The notes: a model not told the origin generated them from the sequence alone. A stretch of 64,000 nucleotides of DNA from Saposhnikovia divaricata (GCA_036435485.1 CM071598.1:121212148-121276147); one strand, 5' to 3'; positions 33,531-46,703 are shown, numbered from the stretch's first letter. Program-made: numbers and translations.

Positions 33531-35512
33531 TCATTAAATAATGTTACCTATGGGGTTGCACGTCTGTTTAATGGTTAATATGTTCTTGATCTTGATACTC
33601 CTGTCTATAATATAAATAACAAACGTCTTAAGACAAATGACTCAAATCATACATACCTCTAGCACTGTCGTTTAGGCCATATAAATGAGAATCGCATTTC
33701 CAAGTTACATAAGGATGGATACTTGGACAAGTTTGATTTCGAATCATACGAGGAATGTGAACCATGTCTCATTGGTAAAATGACTAAAGCTCCTTTTACC
33801 GGACAAGGTGAAAGGGCCACCAAACGATTGGAACTGAGACATAGTGATGTATGTGGTCCAATGCGTACGATGGCAAGAGGTGGCTATTATTATTTCATAA
33901 CCTTTAATAATGATTTTAGTAGATACGGATATGTGTATCTTTTGAAGAACAAATCTGAATCGTTTGAAAAATTCAAAGAGTATAAGGCTGAAGTAGAAAA
34001 CCAAAAAGGTGAAAGTATTAAAACTCTACGATCTGATCGTGGGGAAGAATACTTAAGCTTAGAATTTAATAATTTCTTAAAGGAGTGTGGTATCGTGTCA
34101 CAACTCACTCCTCCTGGAACACCATAATGGAATGGGGTGTCTGAAAGGAGAAATCGTACCTTGTTGGACATGGTGCGATCGATGATGAGTCATGCGGATC
34201 TTCCAATCAGTTTTTGGGGTTATGCCATAGAGACGACTGCACAAACACTAAACCGAGTTCCTTCAAAATCGGTTCAAAAGACACCATATGAGATATGGAC
34301 TAATAAACGTAATAGCGCTTCATTTATGAAAGTTTGGGGATTTGAAGCGTTTGTTAAACACTTGGTCTTTGACAAGCTAGGACCGAAATCAGATAAATGT
34401 AATTTTGTAGGATACCCATTAGAAACTAAAGGGTATTATTTCTATAAACCTTCTGAGAACAAAGTGTTTGTTGCTCGAACGGCTGTGTTTCTAGAGAGAG
34501 AACTGCTTTCTAAGAAAAATAGTGGGAGGACAATAGATCTCGATGAGGATCGAGAACTACGAGATAATGTTAAACCAGAGTTGGAACATGAACAAAATGA
34601 GACTCAAGATGTTGCGAACAATAATGCTCAAGAAACACGGGTCGTTCGTAGATCTAGTAGGATTCGCCATGAGCCAGAGAGATATTATGGATTTATCCTG
34701 ACTCAAGGTGGCGATGTGATGCTTGTAGATACTGATGAGCCTCTCACCTACAAAGATGCTATGAATAGTCCAGATTCTGAGAGATGGCTGGAAGCCATGA
34801 AATCTGAGATGGATTCCATGTATGAAAACCAAGTATAGACTTTGGTTGAACCACCTGATGGGGTAAAACCCATAGAGTGCAAGTGGGTTTTCAAGAATAA
34901 AACTGACATGGATGGAAATTTACAGTCCTACAAAGCAAGACTAGTGGCGAAAGGTTTTAAAAAAATTCATGGTATTGACTATGATGAAACTTTCTCACCG
35001 GTAGCTATGGTCAAATCCATCAGGATTTTGCTTGCGATAGCAGCTTATTATGACTATGAGATCTGGCAAATGGATGTCAAGACCGCTTGCTTAAATGGGA
35101 GCTTAGAAGAGGATGTGTACATGACACAACATAAGGGTTTTGTCAATCAAGGTTTGCTAGAATGGTTTGTAAGTTGCGAGGATTCATTTATGGATTGAAG
35201 CAGGCCTCAAGGAGATGGAACATCCATTTTGATGAAATAGTCAAAGAGTTTGGCATCATACAAAATGAGGATGAGCCATGTGTTTAAAGAAGGTTAGTAG
35301 GAGCCATGTGGCATTCCTAGTATTATATGTTGATGATATATTACTAATAGGGAATGACATTCCTTCTCTACAGGCTGTGAAGACTTGGTTGGGAAAAAGT
35401 TTCTCGATGAAAGACTGAGTCGATGCTACCTATATATTAGGGATTAGGATCTATAGAGATAGATCTAAAAGATTAATCAGCTTAAGTCAGAGTACATACA
35501 TTGACAAGGTGT
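33531..35512 (+). pseudogene. Copia integrase and reverse transcriptase, broken
   Basis: It begins in the pre-integrase region (VLDLDTP, HCRLGHINENR, CEPCLIGKM: an H-H-C-C zinc set). The integrase core has SDVCGPM, TLRSDRGEEY and VSERRNRTL. RT has YKARLVAKGF, WQMDVKTACLNG, and, after several shifts, the active site YVDDILLIGND at about 35320, then ISLSQSTYIDKVL. Stops include 33654 (Trp to TAG), 34125 (CAA to TAA) and 34836 (Trp to TAG); shifts lie near 35160-35300. RNase H is missing. No protease or gag precedes it, so this copy could not have moved on its own. Confidence 0.88.
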
Positions 35513-35943
35513 TGCATCATTTAGGGATGTTCCATCAGCTTCATGAGTTTGGCGAGGGGAACCTCTTGACCCCAAGTCGAGGTTTTGTGTGGATGTTGGG
35601 GAAACCGAGTGCTGGAAATAATGGCATTGTGAGATGGGACCACTTAATTGTTAGTGGTAGCTTTAGACAGAATTTGCTCATTCTGCTGGTTTTCACTACA
35701 TGGCACTACATAGTGCACTATCTGCTGGGTTTCACTTCTATGGCTTTGGTGAGACATTGTTTAGTCTCAATTTAAGGTTGTTATAGGCGCCAATTAGCTA
35801 TTATTCTAGCCATGTGGGCTTGTTTTAGTTGTTTGATGTTGTCTTTGTTGGACTAGTTTAGTTTGCTGATTTCGCGGGGTATGCCCCTAGAAATGTATCC
35901 GGTGTTTCCTTTTGGTTATAAAATTTAATTAGCAAAAAAAAAA
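35513..35943 (+). mobile_element. 5'-truncated LINE 3' end
   Basis: The end CGCGGGGTATGCCCCTAGAA, the following TTATAAAATTTAATTAGC and poly(A) at 35934-35943 match the other LINEs here. The 88-codon frame at 35509-35775 is not recognisable. No TSD is visible: the left flank is copia RT and the right flank is a gag-like scrap, so the two sides were brought together by deletion or by insertion at an existing junction. Confidence 0.75.
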
Positions 35944-35944
35944 C

Positions 35945-36297
35945 ATGGTTGAGGGCACTCGATTGAAGACGTTAGACGAGCGGATGTGCATTTTAGAAGG
36001 GCGATTCACTGAATTCACTTCTGAGATGAGTAAGGAGAAGGAGAGCATACCTAACAGTTGGGAGAGATGAATAAGCAAATTGAAGGGCTAGGGATTCAAG
36101 TGGGTAAGATGGGTACCAATTTTGAGGAGATCAAAATGATGATGATGGGTTAGCAAAGGAAGGAGGGAATACCTGTTGAGCAGGTGGGAGGAAGCAATGT
36201 TGGAGGAAGCCACACTGAGCAGATGGTTACCAGCCCAGATGAAAATCTCAGTTCACAAACAGGTGAAACTCAATCTTCTCAAATGACAAATACAAAT
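35945..36297 (+). pseudogene. Ty3/gypsy gag N-terminal scrap
   Basis: ATG at 35945 starts MVEGTRLKTLDERMCILEGR, a charged coiled start seen in gypsy gag proteins. After a stop at about 36068 and a shift come KQIEGLGIQVGKMG and a Gln/Ser/Thr-rich stretch. It is cut at 36297 by the giant LTR. Assignment to gypsy gag is by resemblance only. Confidence 0.4.
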
Positions 36298-39119
36298 TGT
36301 AAAACCCAGATTTTCGATAGGAATTAAAACTTTTTATTATGTATTGGAGTATGAATGAATAGTGGTTACGACTACAATGTATCAGTGGTTTAATGAATGA
36401 ATATTGAAGGAATTTGGATTCGAATGCTTGTATGCCATGAACCATGCAATTGGTTGACAACTTAGTTTAGAATAATCTATCTCCTGGAAAGTAAAATATG
36501 ATAAATTCCATAGACGAGGATTATTCTCATGTCATCCAAATCGATATCTGTTATAAGTCCAGTGGTTCCGTAAAAGGGTTAAGGAACGATTGGGAAAGCG
36601 CGAGATCATTTTTCTAATTATAAGGAATAAAGTAAAGAATAAGTTATGAATAGTTTTTTGGTGGAATTAGGAATATTATTAGACGACAATATATAAAAGT
36701 ACCTGGAACGGATTTCTGAGTTCGTATTAATGATCCAAGGGGAAAAAGAGTGTATGTAAACGTTATCAGACTCTGAAAAATGGCACTTTTATTTTTTCCG
36801 AGATTTCACTGGACACTGAAGGACTTAAGGATTTATTGAAAAGATTTAAGGAATATAGATTCAAGAATTATTGAAGAGAATGGAGAATGATAATATAAAT
36901 ATTAAGACGGTTTCTGGTAAAACCCTAACTAGAAATCCTTGAGATATTCCTTCGAACGATCAATGAATTGAGCAATAACCGGACAAAGAAACAAGCAGGA
37001 GATCAAGATGCATGCATGTGCAAATGGATAAGAGCAAGTAACCAAGTAGTTACACAAGGAACTAGCATACTTAGCAAACACAACCAAGTACTTAGCACAT
37101 AACCTCATCTTACCACAAGATCAAGACACTTGTCCACCAAAAATACATCATCCATGACATAGCACATTTAATAAAGCCACTTTACATGAGATATTATCCA
37201 TACACATCAATAATTCAAGATATTGGATCAAGAAACAAGCCAAGCAACTCCATCTCTCCATTTTCTTCAAACTGCCCAGCAAGAACAACCATGAAAGAAA
37301 AATTTATATCTCAAGATCTAGAGCTTTAAAAATCACCAAAGTTTAACCATAGCTTCTCCACTCCAAGGGTAACATTCGTTCAAAATTTCATGGCAATCTA
37401 ATGAGTATAGCCTAGTCAAATCTCCTTCCCAAGTGAAGAAGCCGAACTGTCCAGATTCTTGACAGTTTCTGTAAGGATTTTCGAACGGCCATATCTCATT
37501 CATTTCTCAATGCAATTTGGTGTTCTTTGGCTTGTTGGAAAGGTAGTAACATGCTCTACAACTCTTCTTCAGGAGTCTTATCCAGAAAAGCAGTGTAAGG
37601 CCTTCGTTCTTTTGGTTCTTTGAAGATGTGTATAGTAACTTCCAAATCACTAACTTGTTTCCTTGTTTTGATGATCAAGATTTACCTTCCTAAGGACTAT
37701 TTAAGGCTTATTGAAGGATCATCAAGCTTTGTTAAGTATTATTAGAGTATCAAGGAGGTAAAACCCTAACCCACCCTTTGAGTTATATGAGTTTTTGGTA
37801 TAGTTTTGATGATATGTAGAGATAAGTGCATGTTAAGGAATTTTATGATTGTTTAATGTTCAAAAAGGGTTGGGTATTGGATTTAAATGTTACCACTGCC
37901 CTTAGAAGTGTAAAATAAATGTTGATTGATGTACTGGATGTATGGTATGCCCGGTGTGGCTTGGTTTGTGGTGATAAAATTGGAAACGTCCGATATACAG
38001 CCGTCGTAATGCCCGAATTTTGTTAGACCTTAAGAAACCGTGCATGACAGTAGGCATAATTCTCTGACCTTAATGAGTTCATGACATGTCCTTGTAGATC
38101 TCGAGTCATAGATAGTTTGGTGCGAGAATCAAAGCATTTGGACTTACGGTTTAGGAATTATAGTCGATTTACTAAAAGTGGTTCAAAATCGTAAGTGCGA
38201 GTTCGTATATAGAATTGAATCCCCTTAACATGATTAATTCGGTGGCAAATCTAGGTAATTAAATGTTAGAGATCATAAGGAAGATGTGAGAGAAGACCTC
38301 ATGTTAAACGGATCATTTTTCGATTTTATATAAATATTCGAATCAAGGTTAAGTGCGAATGAACCCTTAAAGGACACTTCGTTATAACTTTGGAAAACCA
38401 CTTAGAAAACGGACAATAAATCTCGAGATATAATCTTGGTTAGTAAACGATCGACCCTAGAACTTATATGACTCAAGTACCTATCAAGTGTAAGATTAAT
38501 GACATACCTTGATAGCAAGCAAGTGTCGGGCCATAACGGTGTTAATAAGCGATAACTTGAAAACATGCTTTAACTTAAGTAAAGTATTTACTTGGCATTT
38601 CAAAGTGATAGGTGATTAACCCGGGATAATTTTGGTTATTTATAGATTGCCGGACCACCCCGAGTCATACCACTAGCATAGCAGAAGTACTAGGCAAGTT
38701 TCCAATACTTTGGAACTGTTGTTGTCGTAATATATATATATATATATATGATGTGATTGTTGTTGTACATATGCCATTGCATGCATGCCTACTTTCAAAT
38801 TATATTGTGATACTTGTTCCCTGATTCGATGTTGGCTTATAAGTTAGATACGAGATATGCTAATTATAAGCCGGATATTGCTAAGACCCTCAGTGAAGGG
38901 CATATGATCTCATTCTTTTAATATAGACCGGGAGTCGGTATTTTGTAATATAGAGATAGTCGTGGAAACCCGGAGGGATTCCAGTGACAGATTATTTGAG
39001 GAATGTTATTTATGAACATTATTTATATTTCCATAAGTATTAATTACTTGGAAATTATTCGAGGAATGTTATTTGAGTATAATCACAGTCGATAAATACT
39101 ATTTGAATATTAGTTAAAA

Positions 39120-39400
39120 CTTGATGTATTTAATGAATATTCATCTGAGATTATTTATTTAATGAATATTATTTTGAATATTCAGTTGAGCTATATTTCT
39201 TTAATGAATATTATCTCAAATATTCATTTAAAGTTGATTTAATTTATCGGATATTATTTTGAATATTTATTCGAGGGGTTATTTATTTTGTGAATATTAT
39301 ATATATTCATTCGAGGATTATTATGAGCAATATTTTACTTTAAGAATATTCTGGAAATATTTCTGGTTTAATAAATATTCTTTGAATATTCTTATTCAAA
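39120..39400. repeat. AT-rich palindromic tandem array (copy B)
   Basis: Repeats of GAATATTATTTTGAATATTC with about 50-bp spacing, matching the arrays in the other giant LTRs. Confidence 0.75.
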
Positions 39401-40050
39401 TATTATCTTCAAATTCCCTATTATTACGTAAAATATTCCTAAGTCTTATTATAAGTATTTTTGTCAAGGAGAGGTTCCCAAAACTCCATTTTTCATTCGA
39501 ATCTATCTTTCAAAATATAATGGAACCTTACTTGAAAATTGTTGTTTATTTTGTGTAACTGCCCGATCATAAATCCTTTGATAACTATTCTTTCAACTCG
39601 CAACTTGGTTGTTGTTCATCAATTGAATCCTTGTATTACCTCCTCATCATTCGAGGGGTAAGATTGTTGGAACAAGTCGGTATCCATTAACAAGCAATAG
39701 CATGGGAAATATTGGTGAATTTTCCTTTCCAACTAGATACAACTACTATGTGGAGTCTTATCAACGAGTATTATACTTGGGGAAAGGGGAATGAACTTTA
39801 CGTTTCAGAGTCATGGATTTATTCGAACTAGGAGTCGTGAGTGAGCGGCCGAGTCGCGCGGTCCATCACAAGGCCCAACCATTGGCCAGGGAGTTACTAT
39901 TAAGGGCGGTGGACAAGCAAATCCGTCAGTTCTTCCTTCTACCAGTAGTAAACTATATTGGGCTGTACCATCTACGACTGATCATCGGAGGTTGGGACAG
40001 CTGGCACGTGATAACTCCAGTATTAGTTCATTTCCCAAATTGGGAATTTC

Positions 40051-40142
40051 CTGCGACACGTATCGAAGAGACTTCTTTCAGATTGACGGGTATCCCCTGC
40101 AACACGTATCGAAGAGACTTCTTTCAGGTTGACAGGGGTTTG
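40051..40142. repeat. 46-bp tandem duplication in LTR B
   Basis: Two copies of a unit beginning CTGCGACACGTATCGAAGAG (second copy CTGCAACACG...) with three or four differences. It is absent from the other giant LTRs, so it is specific to this copy. Confidence 0.85.
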
Positions 40143-40439
40143 AAAAACATTCAAAACTGGGATTGCAATATTTTCGCGCAATATCCTCATTTATGATACA
40201 TGTCGAGATATTACTCACATCTTTACGAAGCAAATATGTCTACAGAATATATAATCTGAATTTGCTTGTAAATTCATCTTTCATATTATACTGGCACTAT
40301 GTTCGTTAATACATGGCATATGGTTTCAAAAATACTTTTGAACTGTCATATATATTATTGCTCAGATATATATACTATTGTTGGTGGGCTATTGCTCACC
40401 CTTGCTTTATTTATTATATCACAACAACAGCTAGAGGAA

Positions 40440-40556
40440 ATGGCCCGTCCCAGGTGCACTCGGCGCAAGAGCATGGGAGCCGTCAGAGAGTTACCCGTTA
40501 ATGTAGCTACCAGTGCTGCGGAGGAAGTTATTGGTAGGCTAGTTTTCAGTTTTTAA
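40440..40556 (+). CDS. Small Arg-rich ORF inside giant LTR (copy B)
   Basis: ATG at 40440 begins MARPRCTRRKSMGAVRELPV and ends at 40556. It is collinear with the ORFs at 28218 and 63492 and shares MAR and TRRK and a Leu-Pro pair. The frame upstream (GGLLLTLALFIISQQQLEE) is conserved too. Coding status is unproven. Confidence 0.35.
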   Translation: MARPRCTRRKSMGAVRELPVNVATSAAEEVIGRLVFSF

Positions 40557-40811
40557 GTATCGGACATATTTATGGATGGCAAAGAGTATGTAATAGTTAA
40601 AATTGTACTTCTTTTGGGTTGTAAAAACTCAAACTTGTGATTAATAATATTCGTTAGTTACTCTGATTTCATCTCTGGGACTATAACGGGTGTGTTTTAT
40701 GTTATTGTTTTGGGTCACAGGATTATAATTTAGTTTATGTTGATTTTATGGATGGATATTGAGTCCATAACGACCGAATCCCCGACCCCAGATCTGGGGC
40801 TGTTACATAAA

Positions 40812-40823
40812 TGGTATCAGAGC
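40812..40823 (+). promoter_or_regulatory. Primer binding site of giant-LTR element
   Basis: TGGTATCAGAGC, four bases after the LTR end TGTTACA. Complementary to initiator tRNA-Met. Confidence 0.95.
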
Positions 40824-40978
40824 GTTACGTTATAAACCCCAGAGATGGTGTAACGTTAAAACAATAAATTCACTTAGATAATAAGAACTCTTGCCAAGTT
40901 CATAGTCGGACTACTTAATGTAGTGCTGACCTATAAAACTTTAATGGGAACTCTTAAATATCATGATAGTAACTTAGC

Positions 40979-41203
40979 TGGATATCGCATCGACGAGTAA
41001 GGCGACGGACCATGAGGCTTACGAGCAGCAACACGAGGATGCTTTATTATATGTTGACGATCGGCTTGAAGACTCGATAGAGTACCCTAATGAGGACCCG
41101 AAGGAGGTTCCAGCTAAGGAAGAGAATCCTATTAAGGATAAAGAGTTTACCTTTGAGGAAATGAGGGCTGCAGCCAGAGAGACTATACGAGTTAAAGTAT
41201 AGT
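40979..41203 (+). pseudogene. Gag-like open frame remnant
   Basis: A stop-free frame of 74 codons begins after a TAG and has no ATG at its start: LDIASTSKATDHEAYEQQHE, then an acidic Pro/Glu/Lys stretch to RAAARETIRVKV and a TAG. Its place about 150 bp after the primer site is where gag should begin. The acidic composition fits a gag N-terminus, but I see no diagnostic motif. Confidence 0.35.
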
Positions 41204-42043
41204 GCTCAGAGAAGTGAGTATAAAGAACTGAGATATTATTAAGAGATCAGAAGATGCATATTGAATTCATAGCCGGACTACCGGGTGTAGTACCAGCAAG
41301 TAAGACGGATTGGAGGAATAACTTGAGATCTTATATGGGGATAGATAAGAATCCTTAGAGATTATCAGATCAATGAGAAAAGAGTTAGAATGATGCAAGT
41401 CATCGATATAGGATAGGGAGCAGAGTCTCCCGGAATAGTTGAGATATAGGCAGCAAGTGCCATATCATTTGATAAATGAATTAGTGGGAATGTTGATAAG
41501 ATAATTCACCATGAAAAGGCAGATTTCATAGGGTATAATTATGAAGTCAAATTGAGATTGATGAGGGGGTTTATTCAAGGAAATGTTCATTTTATGAATG
41601 GATCAGCTTAGAAAGTAAGGTCATTGGGAAGGGAAGGCATGATTGGATAAAGTTATATAAGGAAGTAGTAAGTAAGACGATGATCTCAGAACCTACAAGA
41701 GGAAAAGACCAGTGAGTCTACGATAAACTTGTAATAAGACTACTGTTAGCGACTAAGTATAGGTTTATTTCAACGCAATGAAATGATGAACCAGTAACAT
41801 TAAATGCGTGTGATTTTGAGGAATATTAAATTCTTTCTTTTCCTTGAATGGGTTATAGTAGTTACATTAAGTTTACTCCGATGTTGAATCGTAAATGGAT
41901 CGAGTAATACGATCACTGGATAAGAGGTAATGGAGAATGTTTTAAAGATGAAACCTAAAGGAGCAACTGTCTGCCAAGTTCTCGAAGTATGAATTCTGGA
42001 AAAGTGAAGTTCGGTTATTAGGAAATGCAATCAATAGTGAGTA
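41204..42043. other. Decayed interior, no recognisable domain
   Basis: Purine-rich plus strand with frequent stops in every frame. This is where gag, protease and most of RT should be; nothing can be identified. The purine bias matches the rest of the interior. Confidence 0.5.
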
Positions 42044-42483
42044 GTGTTGGCTGACCCCGCCGAGTTAAAGGCAGTTTCAATTGAGAAGGCCAACCACACC
42101 AACCAAGGTAAGAAATTTCATAAGATTCACAAGGTGTTACCAAAGATTTGTTCAGGACTTTACAAAGATTGCAGTCCCGTAACTCGACTTATTTATAAGA
42201 CTAAGAAGTTTGAATGGACAGAAATATGTGAGAAAATCTTCTTGGAGCTAAAGATGAGATTGGCGACGACCCAGCGTTGGCATTGCCTAGTGGAAAAAGG
42301 AGACCTTGTGATTTCAGTGATGCATCTCACACAGGATTAGGTGGTGTGCTTATGCAGCACGGTAAAGAATTTACGGATGCATTTGGACAGCTCGATTCAC
42401 CAGATTCGGATGGCCTTAGTAGTGCCAATTTTGTGGAACGACTAACTCCGACGGTGGCATTTCCTTTTGAGACTGGTGGTTAG
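42044..42483 (+). pseudogene. Ty3/gypsy RT end and RNase H remnant
   Basis: One frame gives SPVTRLIYKTKKFEWTEICE, resembling the RT-RNase H connection (TRLTRKTEKFEWT type). Another frame gives DFSDASHTGLGGVLMQHGKE, the RNase H start with the conserved Ser-Asp-Ala-Ser. A frameshift near 42290 separates them. It stops being recognisable after that and ends at a TAG at 42481. This places the interior in Ty3/gypsy, probably chromovirus. Confidence 0.8.
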
Positions 42484-45400
42484 GTAGACTGAAATTTGGT
42501 AGTATCGACTATTAGGACGTATATGTATCAGGAAGATGTGGCATATTTCAGTTTGAAACTTTTGATTTCCCTCTATGGGATGCATATATTTGGTTCTCTT
42601 TCAGTGGTTAAACTTTCAATTTTATGCTAATCATTCTGCTATTATAACTGTTTACGATTCCACCTGCTTGGATATTCATAGAACTGTTCTTCAGGTTTAG
42701 AAATTAATCTTCTTAGAGTTACCAGTGGGTGGATAGATTGACCCAAGTTTCCCCTGATTCTGGAAAGAATTCAACAAATTTAGGCAAACCTTGTCTTTCT
42801 GATTATCAGAAAACGTCACTGAAGAGAGTGGAACCTGTAGCAAACCCTGTGATTTGGGTAAGATGGCCTTTATATGGATTGGCGAACAAACCTTGATTAT
42901 TTCAATGGATTGTAGAAATAAAATGATGAAGTTGAGATTGGACGGTAAAGGGGAACCGTATTTAATGACCAAAACGGACTGAGGAGTTCCGGGATTGACT
43001 TAAACGAAAAGGTTATCATGCCAAGAGTGTTAAGCTTATGTAGCATGCGGGATCGATAAGAGAACTTGAAAAGATAAAAATAAAGGAAGGATGACCGGAG
43101 ACGGTACCGAGAGGTCGATTGAAACTTATATGGAATAAAATTCTGAAAAGATCATAAAAGGTACCAAGGAAGAAGGATGAACGAGGAGTGACTATGCCAC
43201 TCTGGCACCCAAGATTTGCTCTGTAAGGGAAAGCAGTGAACAATACATTTAGGAAAACGTAGGAAAAGGCATATGGATAAGCGTAACCTGTCCCAGATAA
43301 TTGTCTTCACTATGGACAAAGGAGGCAATTGCTAGAAAAGTAATGCCATTAGCCAACCCTAAATTCACGTACTGTAGCTCAGCCATTTGGGGCTAGGTGA
43401 CCTAGAATCATAAAGTGACTAGACCAGCGATGTAAGGACAAATCGGGGTTGCTTCTGACCAAACGCCAACTGCGAGAACTTTTGATATAAAGTGAAGTGA
43501 TTTAGGAATATATGATTGACCAGCTTATGAACTAGAAAAAAAAAAAGTAAAGTGAATTGGGATACATGATGATGGGGTTTTATAAATACCATGGATGTCC
43601 TATGATTGAGAAAAGTGATTAATGAAGGTTTATGAAGACTGTTAGAAATGGTACAGTATGATGCATAAATGTTAACTGAAACTTAGTATCCTCAAGAAGA
43701 GTAATAGGTACTAAGGGATTCACGTTGAACACAACCAATATCTTCCATACCATTACCAAGTTCTATAAAAAGAGTAGATAGACATGAGTTATCTTTTAAA
43801 AGGTCATATAGACTGGCATCCATTTGAAAGAAAAAGTTAGCATTAAGCTACCTAAAGATTGTCAAAGATTAGAGTGATTGAAAAGAGACCCTTATTAAGG
43901 ATATATGATTTGATTGTCAATGAAAGGATGTAAGTATTTCTTGAAAACAGAATTGTGGATAGAATATCCCTTAATTGGGATGCACAAAGAATGGCATTAC
44001 CCCTAATAAAGACATTGTGAATTCAGATGATATAAGTTAGATTGGCTAAGGCAACAACAATATTTAAGGTGTTATTGAAAGGAGTTTCGGAAAGTACATA
44101 GACAGAATTGTTATAGGATCGATTAAGGATATTTTGATATACCCTGTACCTAGAAAATATAGGAGGAATGATGAGGATTACCTAAGAAACCTTACAAGGA
44201 AAAGGGTAATATTCTGAGTTTCAAAATATAAGTTTGGTAGAGAATGTATGACACAATAACAATAATGCCAGGCGAGGCATGTATGAAACTATGAGGAGGT
44301 ATGGATTGAACCAATGAAGGTTGGGATTATCCTAAAACAAGAAAGGACTAAGAAAATAAATATCCTAGTTATGATTGGGAGTAACCGTGATAAAGTTCAC
44401 ACGGAAAGGTGGAAACAATGACTTATGGAAAAAGGACTGATATATTTTCTCCTTCAGCAGAGTCTAAGGAAGAATACTTTCACCCAATAGTGATGGGAAT
44501 GAGGTAGAAAAATTTTGAGTTAGAATAGATCCAGGAAACATTGATTACAAGGAATAATCATTATTAGGAAAGGCCAATGAGGTGGCCGACACTTTCAGTA
44601 TAAAAGAGTAATTATAAATGCTCATACCAAAGAAATAAGAATGATATTGAGAAGAACCTTCAAGGTCATAATGGGATGGAGGAATTTACACTCCTTCTAA
44701 TAATTGTCCAAGAATCAACCATAAGAATAGTTTAATTAAACATTCGATTCCTGATATCGTCTTAAGCATATTACCTGCGTTAGAAGGTCCTATGTTGAGG
44801 TAAACCAGGACCATGGTACAAAATTGACTAAGTAGACGGTTAAGCTTCCAGTCTTCTACTGAAAATATATGATTGATAATTTCATCAACCTGACATAGCT
44901 GTGATGCTTGAAGCTCTTCTGCAATTTTATCTGCTTCGTGTAATATCTACATCAAGTTCAGGAAGTATTCCTTGTGGATGAGGGATAGTGATTACTTTGT
45001 CCTCCTAGAGGATTTTGATCTGATAATTATGAAAGCCGTATGGTTAGCTATTAAAGCACTACGTAAATAGCAAACGAGGGTGATTCTTCTAAGAAATTCG
45101 ATGACACGCAAAAATAAAGATAGTTCTGTTGTTGATTAGCTAAATGGCATGTTGATGAATGACAAATAAGTTTATGATGGTGTATTTCTGCGCAAACAAG
45201 ATAGAGAATATAGGATTGGAGATTCATGATGCTAAAAGTATCCCCGTGGGAAGGATTAATGAGATGTGGAGAGAGAAGTTTGGCAGAAATAGATTATATT
45301 GGATCCAAGTTAGAGAAACCGGCAAGATTTATTTCGGAGGGTTTAAATTGGAATGATGTGATGTTTGAAATAAATGATAATGGTATGATGGCTTATAAAG

Positions 45401-46690
45401 AGATTATAGTTGAAATTGAAAGCATAAGAGACATACAAATTAACTCCCTTTAAGTTGGGAGAAGTCGAGGAAATTTGGGATAAATTGATTGAGTAATAAA
45501 GAGACTCATGGATCGAGAAAATGAGAATTTAGATGGTTGAACAAAGCAAAGTTTGACCCCCAAAACTGTGGTGCTTATTGAGTAAAGGTGACGGGATACC
45601 AATAAGGAGATGCCAAGTATAAAGGATGTCTCAATAACGAGATGACAGTAGAGATAAATAACAGAAGAGAATAAGAATCAGATAATAAGAAAGATGTGAT
45701 TGATAAAGAAAAGATTTGGGGAAGTAATGGTGAAGTATGAAGCAAGGAATGTTATGAATGGATTGATGAATGGGCTTTCTAAAGAACTCTCGGGATGACC
45801 TCCTGATAGTGTTAGTATTATGAATATGAAAAAGCTAGTAGCGTGGCATGGAATGTCAGTAACAATGATGTCAAGCGAGAAATCTAAAATTTAACCTGAG
45901 AGGTCGAAGGATTTCCAAAAGGGAGTATTGTAAAGATTGAACAAAAATATAGGTCCATAGAACGATGGACAGAGCAGCAACATATGTTGACATGTGAGAT
46001 TACGATAAAGTAGTATTTGATACGAATACGATTATTTTCTTCTCTGATGAACCTTTATCGTTCAGAGGTAATTCTAAATATGAAATGTTGCAATCATGAA
46101 AACCTTCTATAATTCTTTAAAGAATTCTTTTCTTTCTTCTATTTTATTCATCTTCTTATTGAATTGAGAAAACAACCCTTTAAGGAGGGGAGGTACTACT
46201 ACGTGACTATCTGTCTGTGTGATAGAAGTCTAACTAGAATACCATAAATTGTTGAATTGCTTGTCAAGTACTAAAGGCTGGCCCCCTTCTGTACTAACTA
46301 TGCAATATAACAAATGTTCATTGATCATAAGTGATCTCTCAATAAATTCTTCTATTTCTATGTATCGATCGAGATTGCGAAGATTAAAGCGATCAGAAAA
46401 TGCATAGTACGAGTGAGGCTATCTCCGAATTCGCAGCATGTTAGTGATACCAAAGTCACTGCAGATACCCATAAGGGTACAAGTATACGAATAAGTAAGA
46501 GCATACCCCGGATAGTGTGTTGTACGAGAAGTAGCAAAGTTGGTGAACCAGGACAAAGGGAGTATTGTAGCACCAGTAAGAGGTGCTGTAAAAAGGACTA
46601 GAATGAGTAAAGACTGACCTAGGAACTGGAAAGTGAAATGACAGACAAGTAACCCTTTGATTCTACCTGATTCCGGGACGGAATCCTTTT
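42484..46690. other. Non-coding, decayed interior of giant-LTR element
   Basis: About 4.2 kb with no frame I can assign. Integrase motifs are absent in any frame I could follow. Short open frames (for example 45159-45356) have no family features. The plus strand is strongly A/G-rich throughout. At 46172-46186 there is a second polypurine-like CTTTAAGGAGGGGAGG, almost the same as the true tract. Confidence 0.6.
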
Positions 46691-46703
46691 AAGGAGGGGA
46701 GAC
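46691..46703 (+). promoter_or_regulatory. Polypurine tract of giant-LTR element
   Basis: AAGGAGGGGAGAC directly precedes the 3' LTR start TGTAAGAACCC at 46704, the normal position for plus-strand priming. Confidence 0.9.

Larger units (their letters stand above)
32161..35512 (+). mobile_element. Ty1/copia element, internally deleted, 3' end lost
   Basis: A 5' LTR beginning TGTTAGTGCCCTAG at 32161 passes at about 33530 directly into pol, so primer site, gag and protease are missing. Pol then runs to within RT and stops at 35512 against a LINE tail. The element sits inside the Tat integrase frame. The 3' LTR is absent, unless the fragment at 52571-53460, which has the same LTR sequence, derives from it. 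TSD cannot be tested. Confidence 0.75.
36298..40807 (+). repeat. 5' giant LTR (4.5 kb)
   Basis: Starts TGTAAAACCCAGA and ends GGGGCTGTTACA; the primer site follows four bases later. It contains a conserved GGTATGCCCGGTGTGGCTTG block (37940), a TA microsatellite (38729-38748), the AT palindromic array (39120-39400), the GC hairpin (about 39837), a 46-bp tandem duplication (40051-40142) and the small Arg-rich ORF (40440). The 127-codon frame at 39813-40196 spans the duplication and is not recognisable as a protein family. Confidence 0.92.

Noticed and set aside
39813..40196. 127-codon gene in the giant LTR
   Set aside because: It spans a copy-specific 46-bp duplication, and the same region in the other LTRs is not open in this frame.
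40812..40823. tRNA gene at TGGTATCAGAGC sites (also 14451, 63881)
   Set aside because: These are primer binding sites next to LTR ends; no tRNA cloverleaf surrounds them.
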